DNA of 64,000 nt from Dichotomicrobium sp964540795 (GTDB lineage: Bacteria > Pseudomonadota > Alphaproteobacteria > Rhizobiales > Rhodomicrobiaceae), in the NCBI GenBank assembly GCA_964540795.1, contig CAZINX010000003.1, positions 124,001 to 188,000 of the forward strand, in the 5' to 3' direction. The notes beneath the pieces are model-generated. The model was not told where the DNA came from and searched no databases. It was given only the letters and a program-made list of their open reading frames with translations. Shown here one piece after another: positions 24,730 through 33,035 of the stretch (the stretch's first letter is position 1; each line of letters opens with the position of its first letter). The position numbers and the translations under genes are program-made.

Positions 24730-27153
24730 ATGACGACCGCCCGCTATATCCGCTGGTTTTCCGAGCTGGGGCTGGACGATGTCCCGCTCGTCGGCGGCAA
24801 GAACGCCTCCATCGGGGAACTTTACCGCGAACTGACGCCGCTGGGCGTGCGCGTGCCCAACGGCTTCGCCATCACGGCGGACGCCTATTACGAAATGCTC
24901 ACCGAGGCCGGCGCGTGGGACCGGCTGCACGCCCTTCTTGATGCTCTCGACAAGTCAGATGTTACGGCGCTCGCCGAGCGCGCGGCGGCCGCGCGCGAGA
25001 TCGTCTACGGCGCGGGGCTGAACGAGACGCTGCGAAGCGAAATCCTTGAGGCCTACGCCAAGCTGCGCACGGAATATGGCGATGATCTCAGCCTCGCGGT
25101 CCGCAGTTCCGCCACCGCCGAAGACCTGCCCACCGCCAGCTTCGCCGGGCAGCACGACACTTACCTGAACGTCAGGGGCGACGAGATGCTGCTCGACGCC
25201 TGCCGGCGCTGCTTCGCCTCGATCTTCACCGACCGGGCCATCAGCTACCGCGCCGAGCGCGGCTTCGATCACTTCAAGGTCGCGCTGTCGATCGGCGTGA
25301 TGAAGATGGTGCGCTCGGACCTGGCATCCGCCGGCGTGATGTTCTCGCTCGACACCGAGACCGGCTTCAAGGATGTCGTCTTCATCAACGCCGCCTACGG
25401 CCTCGGCGAGAACGTCGTGCAGGGCACGATCGACCCGGACGAGTTCTACGTCCACAAGCCGACCTATGAGCAGGGCTATCGCGCCGTACTTCGGCGGCGT
25501 CTGGGCGGCAAGCAGATGAAGATGGTCTATGCCACCGGGCACACCCGCGAGCAGACGCGCAACCTGCCAACGCCGGAAGCCGACCAACAACGCTTCTGCA
25601 TCTCGGATGCGGATGCGCTCGACCTCGCCGGGCAGGCGATCGCCATCGCCAAGCATTACAGCACGCAGGCCGGCGAGGACCGGCCGATGGACATCGAATG
25701 GGCCAAGGACGGCAAGGACGGCCAGCTTTACATCGTACAGGCGCGCCCCGAGACCGTCGCTTCGCAGCGCAAGGGGCAGATCCTCAAAACCTATCACATC
25801 CAGGAGCGCGGGCCGCTGCTGGCCAAGGGCCGCGCCGTCGGCAACCGGATCGCGACCGGCAAGGCGCATGTGATCCCGGATGCACAGCACCTTGCGGACT
25901 TCAAGCCGGGCGAGGTGCTCGTTGCCGACAGCACCACGCCGGACTGGGAGCCGGTGATGAAGACCGCCGCGGCGATCGTCACGGCGCGGGGCGGGCGCAC
26001 CTGCCATGCGGCGATTGTGGCGCGCGAACTGGGCATCCCGGCGGTCGTCGGCGCGGAAAACGCGGGCGAAAAGCTGGCCGACGCGGGCGAGGTCACGGTG
26101 TCCTGCGCGGAGGGCGATGTCGGTCGCGTGTATAAGGGCGCGCTCGCCTACGAGACGCAGGAGACCGACCTGAGCGGGCTGGAGCGCCCGGCCACGCATA
26201 TAATGATCAATGTCGGCAACCCGGAATCGGCCTTTCAGCTCAGCTTCCTGCCGAATGACGGCGTGGGCCTGGCGCGGATGGAATTCATCATCAACGAATA
26301 CATCAAGGTCCATCCGATGGCGCTGCTCCACCCGGAGAAGGTGGAGGACAAGGCCGCGCGCGACGAGATCGCGCGTCTGACGCGGAACTATGACCGCCCG
26401 GCAGACTTCTTCATCGAGCGGCTGTCCGAGGGCGTCGGGACGATCGCGGCGGCGTTCTACCCCAAGCCGGTGATCGTGCGCCTATCTGACTTCAAGACGA
26501 ACGAATACGCGCGGCTCATCGGCGGGCGCTTCTTCGAGCCGGAGGAAGAGAACCCGATGCTCGGTTTTCGCGGCGCATCGCGCTACGCGCACCCGGAATA
26601 TGCCGAGGGTTTCGGGCTGGAATGCGCGGCGATGAAGCGCGTGCGCGAGACGATGGGGCTGAGCAATGTGCGGCTGATGATCCCGTTCTGCCGGCGCGTG
26701 GATGAGGCCAAGCGCGTCTTGGAGGCGATGGCCGAGCATGGCCTGAAGCGCGGCGAGAACGGCCTGGAAATCTACGTGATGTGCGAGATCCCCAATAACG
26801 TGCTGCAGGCCGATGCCTTTGCCGAGTTGTTCGACGGCTTTTCCATCGGCTCGAACGACCTGACGCAGCTAACGCTCGGCGTGGATCGCGACTCGGGCCT
26901 CGTCGCCTTCGACTTCGACGAGCGCGACCCCGGCGTGCTCAAGCTGATCCGGATGGCCGTCGAGGCCGCGCAGGCGAGCGGCAAGCACATCGGCATCTGC
27001 GGACAGGCGCCTTCGGATTATCCCGAGATCGCACGCTTCCTCGTCGAGATCGGCATCGACTCGATGAGCCTCAACGCCGATAGCGTGCTGCAGACCACGC
27101 GCGAGGTGTTGGAGGTCGAAAAGGAACTGGGCCGCCCGCCACGCGAGAACTAG
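24730..27153 (+). CDS. ppsA: phosphoenolpyruvate synthase (pyruvate, water dikinase)
   Basis: An 807-residue enzyme converting pyruvate, ATP and water to PEP, AMP and phosphate, the entry to gluconeogenesis from pyruvate. The N-terminal ATP-grasp domain begins VGGKNASIGEL and includes RSSATAEDLPTASFAGQ. The phosphohistidine motif GGRTCHAAIVAREL has His426. The C-terminal PEP-binding domain has GSNDLTQLTLGVDRD and the active-site cysteine in GICGQAPSD. Length is normal. It lies nine bases after the FBPA/P gene, a clear functional pair. Its stop codon abuts the end of the convergent acyl-CoA dehydrogenase gene. Confidence 0.95.
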   Translation: MTTARYIRWFSELGLDDVPLVGGKNASIGELYRELTPLGVRVPNGFAITADAYYEMLTEAGAWDRLHALLDALDKSDVTALAERAAAAREIVYGAGLNETLRSEILEAYAKLRTEYGDDLSLAVRSSATAEDLPTASFAGQHDTYLNVRGDEMLLDACRRCFASIFTDRAISYRAERGFDHFKVALSIGVMKMVRSDLASAGVMFSLDTETGFKDVVFINAAYGLGENVVQGTIDPDEFYVHKPTYEQGYRAVLRRRLGGKQMKMVYATGHTREQTRNLPTPEADQQRFCISDADALDLAGQAIAIAKHYSTQAGEDRPMDIEWAKDGKDGQLYIVQARPETVASQRKGQILKTYHIQERGPLLAKGRAVGNRIATGKAHVIPDAQHLADFKPGEVLVADSTTPDWEPVMKTAAAIVTARGGRTCHAAIVARELGIPAVVGAENAGEKLADAGEVTVSCAEGDVGRVYKGALAYETQETDLSGLERPATHIMINVGNPESAFQLSFLPNDGVGLARMEFIINEYIKVHPMALLHPEKVEDKAARDEIARLTRNYDRPADFFIERLSEGVGTIAAAFYPKPVIVRLSDFKTNEYARLIGGRFFEPEEENPMLGFRGASRYAHPEYAEGFGLECAAMKRVRETMGLSNVRLMIPFCRRVDEAKRVLEAMAEHGLKRGENGLEIYVMCEIPNNVLQADAFAELFDGFSIGSNDLTQLTLGVDRDSGLVAFDFDERDPGVLKLIRMAVEAAQASGKHIGICGQAPSDYPEIARFLVEIGIDSMSLNADSVLQTTREVLEVEKELGRPPREN

Positions 27154-28317
27154 CTAAGCGACGTCCTTCAGCCGCTTGGCGCGCCGCGCCACCAGCTCTT
27201 CGCCGATCAGGTTGCGCTGCATCTCGGTCGTGCCGCCGCCGATAGAGAACATGCGCGCATCGCGCACCATCCGCTCGATCGGATAGTCGCAGGAATAGCC
27301 TTTCGCGCCGTGAACCTGCAGCGCGGCATTGGTCACCTCGATGGCCGCCTCTGCCGTCGAGACCTTGGCAAGCGCGGCGTTCACCTTGTCCGGGTAACCA
27401 TCGGTCAGTTCGCTTGCAGCGCGATAAACCAGCCCGCGCGCGCCTTCCAGCTTGATGTGCATGTCCGCCAGCATCCATCGGATGCCCTGAAAATCGCCGA
27501 TGGGCTGGCCGAACTGCTTTCGCGAGGCCGCGTAATCCACCGCCAGATCGAGCGCGCCCTGCGCGATGCCGAGCGCAACCGCCGCCGCGCCGACCCGCTG
27601 AAGGTTGTAGCAGCGCATCAGCTTCTTGAACCCGTCGCCCGGCGGGACGAGCAGGTTCTCCGCCGGCACGCGGCAATTCTCGAAGACGACTTCGCCCTCC
27701 GGCATCCCGCGCAGGCCCATCATCATCGGCACGCGCGGCACGGACAGGCCCGGCGTGTCGCCGCTCACCAGCACCCCGCCGATGCCCTCCGCGCCCGGCG
27801 TATCGCCAAAACGCGCGAAGACGAGATAGGTCCGCGACACGCCAGCGCCGGTGATCCAGCACTTCTTGCCGTCGAGGCGGATATCGTCGCCCTCGCGCAC
27901 CGCGCTGGTCGTCAGCGACGTTGCCGCCGATCCGGCCTCCGGCTCGGTGATGGCGATGGCCGGCTTGTCGCCGTTCACGATCTCGGACAGCCACCGCTGC
28001 TTTTGCGCTTCAGTGCCATACGCCAGGATCGCCTTGGGGATCGCGGTGTTCGCATCCACGACGATGCGCGCGATCGTGCCGAACACCTTGGCGAGTTCCT
28101 CGACGACGACGACCATGTCCATCAGGCTGCGCCCGCCGCCGCCGTAAGCCCGCGGGATGGTCATCCCCATGAAGCCCTCGCGGGCGAGACCCTCAACGAT
28201 CTGCCAGGGATAGGCATTCGTGCGGTCCATCTCCGCGATATGCGGGGCGACCTGCTCCCTCGCGAAATGAGCAGCACGAGCGCGGAGTTCGGTCTGTTCG
28301 GGCGTTTCCCGGCGCAT
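27154..28317 (-). CDS. acyl-CoA dehydrogenase family protein
   Basis: A 387-residue flavoenzyme of the acyl-CoA dehydrogenase family, introducing a double bond into an acyl-CoA and passing electrons to ETF. The order of segments is standard: N-terminal helices, the ITEPEAGSAATSL beta-domain motif, FAD-contacting RKQFGQPIGDFQGI near residue 280, and the QVHGAKGYSCDYPIERMVRDAR end. The residue after the last motif (MFSIGGGTTEMQRNLIG) suits a short or branched-chain acyl substrate, but specificity cannot be fixed. The ATG at 28317 with AAGGTC upstream is preferred to an extension starting 90 bp earlier. A LysR regulator gene is divergent. Confidence 0.88.
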   Translation of the reverse strand: MRRETPEQTELRARAAHFAREQVAPHIAEMDRTNAYPWQIVEGLAREGFMGMTIPRAYGGGGRSLMDMVVVVEELAKVFGTIARIVVDANTAIPKAILAYGTEAQKQRWLSEIVNGDKPAIAITEPEAGSAATSLTTSAVREGDDIRLDGKKCWITGAGVSRTYLVFARFGDTPGAEGIGGVLVSGDTPGLSVPRVPMMMGLRGMPEGEVVFENCRVPAENLLVPPGDGFKKLMRCYNLQRVGAAAVALGIAQGALDLAVDYAASRKQFGQPIGDFQGIRWMLADMHIKLEGARGLVYRAASELTDGYPDKVNAALAKVSTAEAAIEVTNAALQVHGAKGYSCDYPIERMVRDARMFSIGGGTTEMQRNLIGEELVARRAKRLKDVA

Positions 28318-28371
28318 TGTTCGTGACCTTTTGAGTTGGTCCGGCAAGCAGCCGCCATGCCGCTGTTTGTT

Positions 28372-28387
28372 ATCACGTTTCCGTGAT
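28372..28387. promoter_or_regulatory. inverted repeat between acyl-CoA dehydrogenase and LysR genes
   Basis: ATCACG-TTTC-CGTGAT is a perfect 6-bp dyad with a 4-base spacer. It lies 55 bp before the dehydrogenase start and 80 bp before the lysR start. It is well placed as the binding site of the divergent LysR-type regulator. Confidence 0.5.
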
Positions 28388-28467
28388 TTCCAGTCTGCGC
28401 GCGCCACGACTTATTTGTCCAATGCAATTTTGTTCGCTCACCGATCGCATTTTGATATGGATAGGTT

Positions 28468-29421
28468 ATGGAATTGCGGCAGATGCGCTATTTCACGGCG
28501 GTAGCAGAGGCGATGAGCTTCTCGCGCGCCTCGGAGAGGTTGAACATCAGCCAGTCGGCGCTCTCGCGCCAGATCCAGCTTTTCGAGGAGGAGCTGGGCG
28601 TGCGCCTGTTCGACAGGCTGGGGCGGACGATTGCGCTTACGCCTGCGGGTCAGGAACTGGTGCATCACTGCCAGATGATCCTGAGCGACGCCCATGCGAT
28701 CACGCGCCGCGCCGGCGAGCTGGCAGGCGGTTCGGCGGGCCGTTTGCGCATCGGCGCGACGCCGCAGACGCTTGAGAGCGTGCTGGCGCCCTTCTTGCCC
28801 GGCTTCCAGACATCTTTTCCAGACGTCGATATCACGCTGGTGGAGGACGGCTCGGCGCGCCTGTCCGAACAGCTGCTGCGGGGACAACTCGATCTCGCGA
28901 TCGCCGGGCGGGCAACGGACTCGCCGCTGGTCGGGCGCGAACTGTTCCCCCTTGGCGTGCTCGCGGTCGCGCCGAATGACAGCCCGCACCTGGGCGAGGC
29001 CCGGCTTGATGTAAGCGCGCTCGGCGGCGAGAAACTCCTGCTGATGCGCCGGCATTTCATGACCCGGCAGTTGTTCGACAGCGCCTGCGAGGCCGCCGGC
29101 TTCCAGCCCGCTGCGATGATGGAAAGCGCCAGCCCGCACTGCCTGCTGGCATTCGTCGCCGTTGGCCTCGGCACTGCGATCATTCCGTCGACCGTCTTGC
29201 TTGACCGGCTGCACGCCAACGCCATTCCGCTTTATCGCGGCGGTGCCCAACTCGGCTGTTTCATGTCTCTGGTATGGGACCCGCGCCGCTACATCTCGCC
29301 AGCCGCCACAGCCTTCATCGACGCGCTCCAGGCCGCCACGCAGAAGAACTTTCCCGGCAAGGAATTCGTGGCGGGCCAAGTGCCGGCCACCATCGCGCTG
29401 TCCGCCGGACATGGCGGTTAG
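28468..29421 (+). CDS. LysR-family transcriptional regulator
   Basis: A 317-residue LysR regulator. The N-terminal winged helix-turn-helix covers residues 1-60 (MELRQMRYFTAVAEAMSFSR, then SQSALSRQIQLFEEELGVRLFDR). The remaining 220 or so residues form a periplasmic-binding-like effector domain. It is divergent from the acyl-CoA dehydrogenase gene across 150 bp that contain a perfect dyad, the usual arrangement for a LysR regulator and its target. The effector is unknown. The alanine dehydrogenase gene lies downstream on the same strand after 102 bp and could be a second target, but nothing in the sequence shows it. Confidence 0.9.
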   Translation: MELRQMRYFTAVAEAMSFSRASERLNISQSALSRQIQLFEEELGVRLFDRLGRTIALTPAGQELVHHCQMILSDAHAITRRAGELAGGSAGRLRIGATPQTLESVLAPFLPGFQTSFPDVDITLVEDGSARLSEQLLRGQLDLAIAGRATDSPLVGRELFPLGVLAVAPNDSPHLGEARLDVSALGGEKLLLMRRHFMTRQLFDSACEAAGFQPAAMMESASPHCLLAFVAVGLGTAIIPSTVLLDRLHANAIPLYRGGAQLGCFMSLVWDPRRYISPAATAFIDALQAATQKNFPGKEFVAGQVPATIALSAGHGG

Positions 29422-29523
29422 CGCCATAAAATTGCCGCATCCACCGCGCGGACGCCGCCCATTCATGCTACACTGCGCGCCGCAAAACGAAACCGACGGT
29501 CTCAAAAACAATAAGAGGCAGCA

Positions 29524-30648
29524 ATGCAGATCGGGCTCATCAAGGAGATCAAGAACAACGAGAACCGGGTCGCGCTCACGCCGGCGGCCGTGCAGACGCT
29601 GACAGCTTCGGGCCATACGGTGCTGGTCGAGCGCGGCGCGGGCGAAGGCTCGGCCTTCGCGGATGGCGAATACGAAGCGGCGGGCGCGCGCATTGTCGAT
29701 ACCGCGGATGCGTGGTCGGCGGAAATGGTCCTGAAGGTCAAGGAGCCGCTGGAAAGCGAGTACGGCCATTTCCGGCCGGGGCAGATGCTCTTCACCTATC
29801 TCCATCTCGCCGGCGTCGACCCGAACCTCACGCACGCGCTTCTGGACAACCAGGTCACCGCGATCGCCTATGAAACGGTGCGCGGTCCGGACGGCAAGCT
29901 GCCGCTTCTGGCGCCGATGTCCGCGGTGGCGGGCAGCATGTCCGCCAGCGTGGCGCGCCACTACCTCGCGAAATTCGCGGGCGGCAAGGGCGTGCTGCTC
30001 GGACGCATCATGGGCGAACCGCATGGCAAGGTGGTTGTCATCGGCGACGGCGTCGTCGGCCAGCACGCGGCCCATGCGGCTGTTGGCGGCGGCGCGGAGA
30101 CGTACATTTTCACGCTGTTCGAGGAACGTTTCGACGAACTGCGCCAACTGATCAGCCCGGACGTGATCCCCGTGTTGTCCACCGAGGAAAGCATTCGCGA
30201 GCACATCCGCGACGCCGACGCAGTGATCGGCGCGGTGCTGCTGCCCGGCGGCGCGCGCGCGCCGCATGTGATGAGCGAAGACATGGTCGCGTCGATGCAG
30301 CCCGGCTCGGTGATCGTGGATGTCAGCATCGACCAGGGCGGCTGCATCGAGACGAGCCGGCCGACCTCGCACGCCGATCCGGTCTATACGGTCCACGACG
30401 TCATCCATTATTGCGTGACCAACATGCCCGGCGCATACCCGATGAGCGCGACGCGCGCGCTGGTGAAGACCACGCTGGCATATGTCCAGCGCCTCGCCGA
30501 TGGCGGGCTGGCGGCTCTGAAGGACGACGCCGACTTCGCCGAGGGCGTAAACACCCATGCCGGCGCGGTGACGAACAAATGCGTCGCGGAGGCGCTCGAT
30601 CTCGACGACCGCTTCCGGCCGCTCGCGGACCTGATGGCGACAGCCTGA
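29524..30648 (+). CDS. ald: alanine dehydrogenase
   Basis: A 374-residue NAD-dependent enzyme interconverting alanine and pyruvate plus ammonia. The N-terminus MQIGLIKEIKNNENRVALTP is typical, and the substrate lysine region VLKVKEPLESEY and the histidine region MLFTYLHLAG are present. The dinucleotide motif is GDGVVGQHAAH near residue 177. The end (MPGAYPMSATRALVKTTL) also matches. Length is normal. AGAGGCAGCA precedes the ATG. It could feed pyruvate to the nearby PEP synthase when growing on alanine, which is inference. Confidence 0.95.
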   Translation: MQIGLIKEIKNNENRVALTPAAVQTLTASGHTVLVERGAGEGSAFADGEYEAAGARIVDTADAWSAEMVLKVKEPLESEYGHFRPGQMLFTYLHLAGVDPNLTHALLDNQVTAIAYETVRGPDGKLPLLAPMSAVAGSMSASVARHYLAKFAGGKGVLLGRIMGEPHGKVVVIGDGVVGQHAAHAAVGGGAETYIFTLFEERFDELRQLISPDVIPVLSTEESIREHIRDADAVIGAVLLPGGARAPHVMSEDMVASMQPGSVIVDVSIDQGGCIETSRPTSHADPVYTVHDVIHYCVTNMPGAYPMSATRALVKTTLAYVQRLADGGLAALKDDADFAEGVNTHAGAVTNKCVAEALDLDDRFRPLADLMATA

Positions 30649-30686
30649 ACGAGGTCGGGTCCACAATTCACGGTTTAGAGAATGGC

Positions 30687-30763
30687 TGGTCGGAGTGGCA
30701 GGATTCGAACCTGCGACCCCCTCGTCCCGAACGAGGTGCGCTACCAGGCTGCGCTACACTCCG
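30687..30763 (-). tRNA. tRNA-Pro (anticodon CGG)
   Basis: A 77-base cloverleaf with CCA encoded (30687-30689, complement). The acceptor stem is CGGAGTG/CACTCCG. The anticodon stem CCTCG/CGAGG holds the loop TTCGGGA, giving anticodon CGG. The T-arm contains GGTTCGAATCC. Confidence 0.95.
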
Positions 30764-30906
30764 GCTTTTGACGAAAGCGATGCGGTCGTTATAACTTTCC
30801 GCCCACCGGCTCGCAAGCGGCGCGTTGACCGATTGTCCAGATCGGTCCGCGCGGGCATTGTCCGCGGAGCGGTTCTTCGCTATGTCAGCGTGGACACTGC
30901 CTATGG

Positions 30907-30981
30907 TGGGGCGTAGCCAAGCGGTAAGGCAACGGGTTTTGATCCCGTGATTCGCAGGTTCGAATCCTGCCGCCCCAGCCA
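30907..30981 (+). tRNA. tRNA-Gln (anticodon TTG)
   Basis: A 75-base cloverleaf with CCA encoded. The acceptor stem is TGGGGCG/CGCCCCA with discriminator G. The anticodon stem ACGGG/CCCGT encloses TTTTGAT, giving anticodon TTG. The T-arm holds GGTTCGAATCC. Confidence 0.95.
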
Positions 30982-30990
30982 AAAACCGGC

Positions 30991-31191
30991 TTACTCCATC
31001 TTTTCAAGCCAATCGTCGACCTGCTTCTCGGCCTCTTCCAGCGTGATGCCGTAGCGCTTCTGGATCTTGCCGGCGAGCCACTCGCGGCGGCCTTCGATCT
31101 GCTCGACCTCGTTGTCGGTCAGTTCGCCCCACTGCTCACGCACCCGGCCCTTCATCTCGCGCCAGTTGCCTTTCACCTGTTCCCAATTCAT
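30991..31191 (-). CDS. CsbD-family stress protein
   Basis: A 66-residue soluble, highly charged protein of the CsbD family (MNWEQVKGNWREMKGRVREQ, then IEGRREWLAGKIQKRYG). Family members are abundant stress-induced proteins of unknown mechanism. AGGAGCGG precedes the ATG. An EcfG-type promoter lies about 33-58 bp upstream, so expression is probably part of the general stress response. It ends ten bases from the tRNA-Gln gene on the other strand. Confidence 0.92.
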   Translation of the reverse strand: MNWEQVKGNWREMKGRVREQWGELTDNEVEQIEGRREWLAGKIQKRYGITLEEAEKQVDDWLEKME

Positions 31192-31223
31192 AAACCGCTC
31201 CTGCTTACTGCTTTGCGATCAAT

Positions 31224-31249
31224 AACGACACAGGCGCGGCGATCGTTCC
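31224..31249 (-). promoter_or_regulatory. EcfG-type promoter of the csbD-like gene
   Basis: On the minus strand GGAAC (31249-31245) and CGTT (31227-31224) are separated by 17 bp, matching the EcfG consensus. Transcription would begin about 25 bp before the start codon at 31191. Confidence 0.65.
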
Positions 31250-31306
31250 GCGCGGGACGGTATCGCCACATTCGGCCGCTAACCGAAACACGCAGGGGAG
31301 GACATC

Positions 31307-31663
31307 ATGCCAGGATCACGATACGCGGCGAGCACGCTGCTGACGGCCATGCTGCTCTTGAGCGCGGCGAGCCTGCCGGCGCAGGCCGACGAGCCGGCCG
31401 ACGGGCGGGAGCTGGCCGAGGAGATGTGCGGCGCCTGCCACGCCATCGGCCCGGAGGATGAAACCGAGAACGCGGAAGCGCCGACCTTCAGCGAGATCGC
31501 CGGGCGCTATTCGGTCTGGAACCTGCAGGAGGCGCTGGCCGAGGGCATTGTGGTCGGGCATGAGGACATGCCGGAATTCACGCTGAACCCGGCGCAGATC
31601 AACGCGCTGCTCACCTACATGGACACGCTGACGCCGGACGGCGCGGCGCATCGAAAGCCTTAG
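31307..31663 (+). CDS. small periplasmic c-type cytochrome
   Basis: A 118-residue class I-like cytochrome c. A signal peptide (about residues 1-27, ending PAQA) is followed by the haem motif CGACH. The likely axial methionine is in GHEDMPEF near residue 88. The start is supported by GGGGAGG eight bases upstream. The partner is unknown. The gene is not next to the cbb3 cluster, although such small cytochromes commonly pass electrons to terminal oxidases. Confidence 0.85.
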   Translation: MPGSRYAASTLLTAMLLLSAASLPAQADEPADGRELAEEMCGACHAIGPEDETENAEAPTFSEIAGRYSVWNLQEALAEGIVVGHEDMPEFTLNPAQINALLTYMDTLTPDGAAHRKP

Positions 31664-31772
31664 CGGCCCAGAACGCGCCGATCCACAAAACCGCCATCTA
31701 CGGTCTTTACGCGACTGGCCATATGCGCGACTGCAACAGTCAAGCGTTTTGCCACAGTCTCGCGAGGCATAG

Positions 31773-32816
31773 ATGCGGTTTCTGCTCCTCCTGCTGCTCA
31801 TCCTTTCGCCGTTTCACGCCGCCCAGCCCTCGACGCTCCCCGACGAGGACAAGCCCGAGGCCGGCCTGAAATGGATGAAGGACTATCACCACGACCCGCA
31901 GCCGCAGGAAGTGCCCGGCCTGATCCGCCGGCTGAGCCAGCAGGGCGCGTTCGACGAGCCGCAAAAGGCGGGCGTCTATGTCGGCTTTCTGGCGGGCGTG
32001 CTGCGCGACAACCCGGCGGATGCGGCGCAGATCGCTGCGGACTGTCTGCCGCTGCCCTTCAAGGATCAATGGCTGCTCGTACGCGCCATCGCCTATTCCG
32101 GGCTGGAACACTGGAAGCAGGTGATGGTCGACCTTGTGCCCAAGCTGCCGGAGCGCAAGCATCTCATGCGCTATTATATCACCGGCAAGCTGCCCACGCT
32201 CGATGCGGTGCCGTTCACCCCGCCCGAAACCTCGACGATGGACCGGGTGCGCCGCGCCTTCCGCTGGGACACCTATTTCGGCGCGGAGGAACACGAGCCG
32301 GTGCGGATCAGCTACGCCACTCACCCCGAGCTGATCGACGTGCAGTGGGGCTTTTATTTCGCCACCGGCGAGGACATGCCGATCGCCTGGATCGCCGCGC
32401 TGCTGCCCTGGTCGGAGAACCGCGACAGCCTCGACAAGCTCACCGCCGGCGGGATGGCGAAGTTCACGCTGGCGGTCAATGCCTCGCGCGATGCCGAGAT
32501 GCTGGCGGCGCTGCGGCGCATCCAGCCGCACCAGAACGAGGCCGTGCAGAGGATCATGAGCGAGGTCATCATCGCGGCGGAGACGGCGGATACCGCGCGG
32601 CTGCGCAAGGACGTGATCGCCTCCATCGACGAATTGCGCCAGAAGGGGCCGGGGTCGCAGCGCGACGCGGCCTGGTGGGCGGAGATGGGCCAGGTCGCGC
32701 TGTCGCTGGGGTGCGTCGGCGCGGCGGCGGCGGGGCAAGTGGCGCTGGGCGTGCCATGCGTCGTGGGCGGCGCGCTGTCGAGCGCGGCGCTGCGCTATCT
32801 CGGCTCGGGCAGTTGA
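31773..32816 (+). CDS. exported protein of unknown function
   Basis: A 347-residue protein with a signal peptide (MRFLLLLLLILSPFHAAQ). It is otherwise alpha-helical and rich in charged residues, with a hydrophobic, glycine/alanine-rich segment at the C-terminus (about residues 305-345) that could be a membrane anchor. The central part (PLPFKDQWLLVRAIAYSGLEHWKQVM) looks like helical-repeat sequence. No family was recognised with confidence. GAGGC precedes the ATG by a few bases. A long open frame on the opposite strand is regarded as a GC-driven artefact because this strand carries the signal peptide and start site. Confidence 0.7.
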   Translation: MRFLLLLLLILSPFHAAQPSTLPDEDKPEAGLKWMKDYHHDPQPQEVPGLIRRLSQQGAFDEPQKAGVYVGFLAGVLRDNPADAAQIAADCLPLPFKDQWLLVRAIAYSGLEHWKQVMVDLVPKLPERKHLMRYYITGKLPTLDAVPFTPPETSTMDRVRRAFRWDTYFGAEEHEPVRISYATHPELIDVQWGFYFATGEDMPIAWIAALLPWSENRDSLDKLTAGGMAKFTLAVNASRDAEMLAALRRIQPHQNEAVQRIMSEVIIAAETADTARLRKDVIASIDELRQKGPGSQRDAAWWAEMGQVALSLGCVGAAAAGQVALGVPCVVGGALSSAALRYLGSGS

Positions 32817-32933
32817 CCTGGCCTCTGCGTCGATTTCCCCCGGCCTCCGGCGCGAGCGACGCGCAACCTTTATCTCTGCACCTATCAGTCCGCGAACTTC
32901 CACAGTCCAGACGGGTCGCGCCGCGCTTGAAAA

Positions 32934-32962
32934 TTGCATTTATCGCAAACTACTCGTATAAA
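32934..32962 (+). promoter_or_regulatory. promoter with flanking direct repeat, upstream of the TPR/ATP-grasp gene
   Basis: TTGCAT (32934-32939) and TATAAA (32957-32962) are separated by 17 bp in an unusually AT-rich patch. The nonamer AAATTGCAT occurs twice, at 32931-32939 (over the -35) and 32960-32968 (over the -10/start), 29 bp apart. This looks like a regulated promoter. Transcription would begin near 32969, about 67 bp before the start codon. Confidence 0.5.
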
Positions 32963-33035
32963 TTGCATAACGTCATTTAACCCCCCAGCACGAGGTCATC
33001 GCGCCTCGGCGCGCGGCGCGTCCGGCAGGCAAAAG

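Noticed and set aside
23581..26331. Long minus-strand frames over the FBPA/P and PEP synthase genes
   Set aside because: Antisense to genes with full family motifs; composition (Arg, His, Ala, Val-rich) is typical of shadow frames.
31740..32939. A 399-residue minus-strand frame opposite the exported unknown protein
   Set aside because: The plus strand carries a signal peptide and ribosome binding site; the minus frame shows the usual shadow composition.
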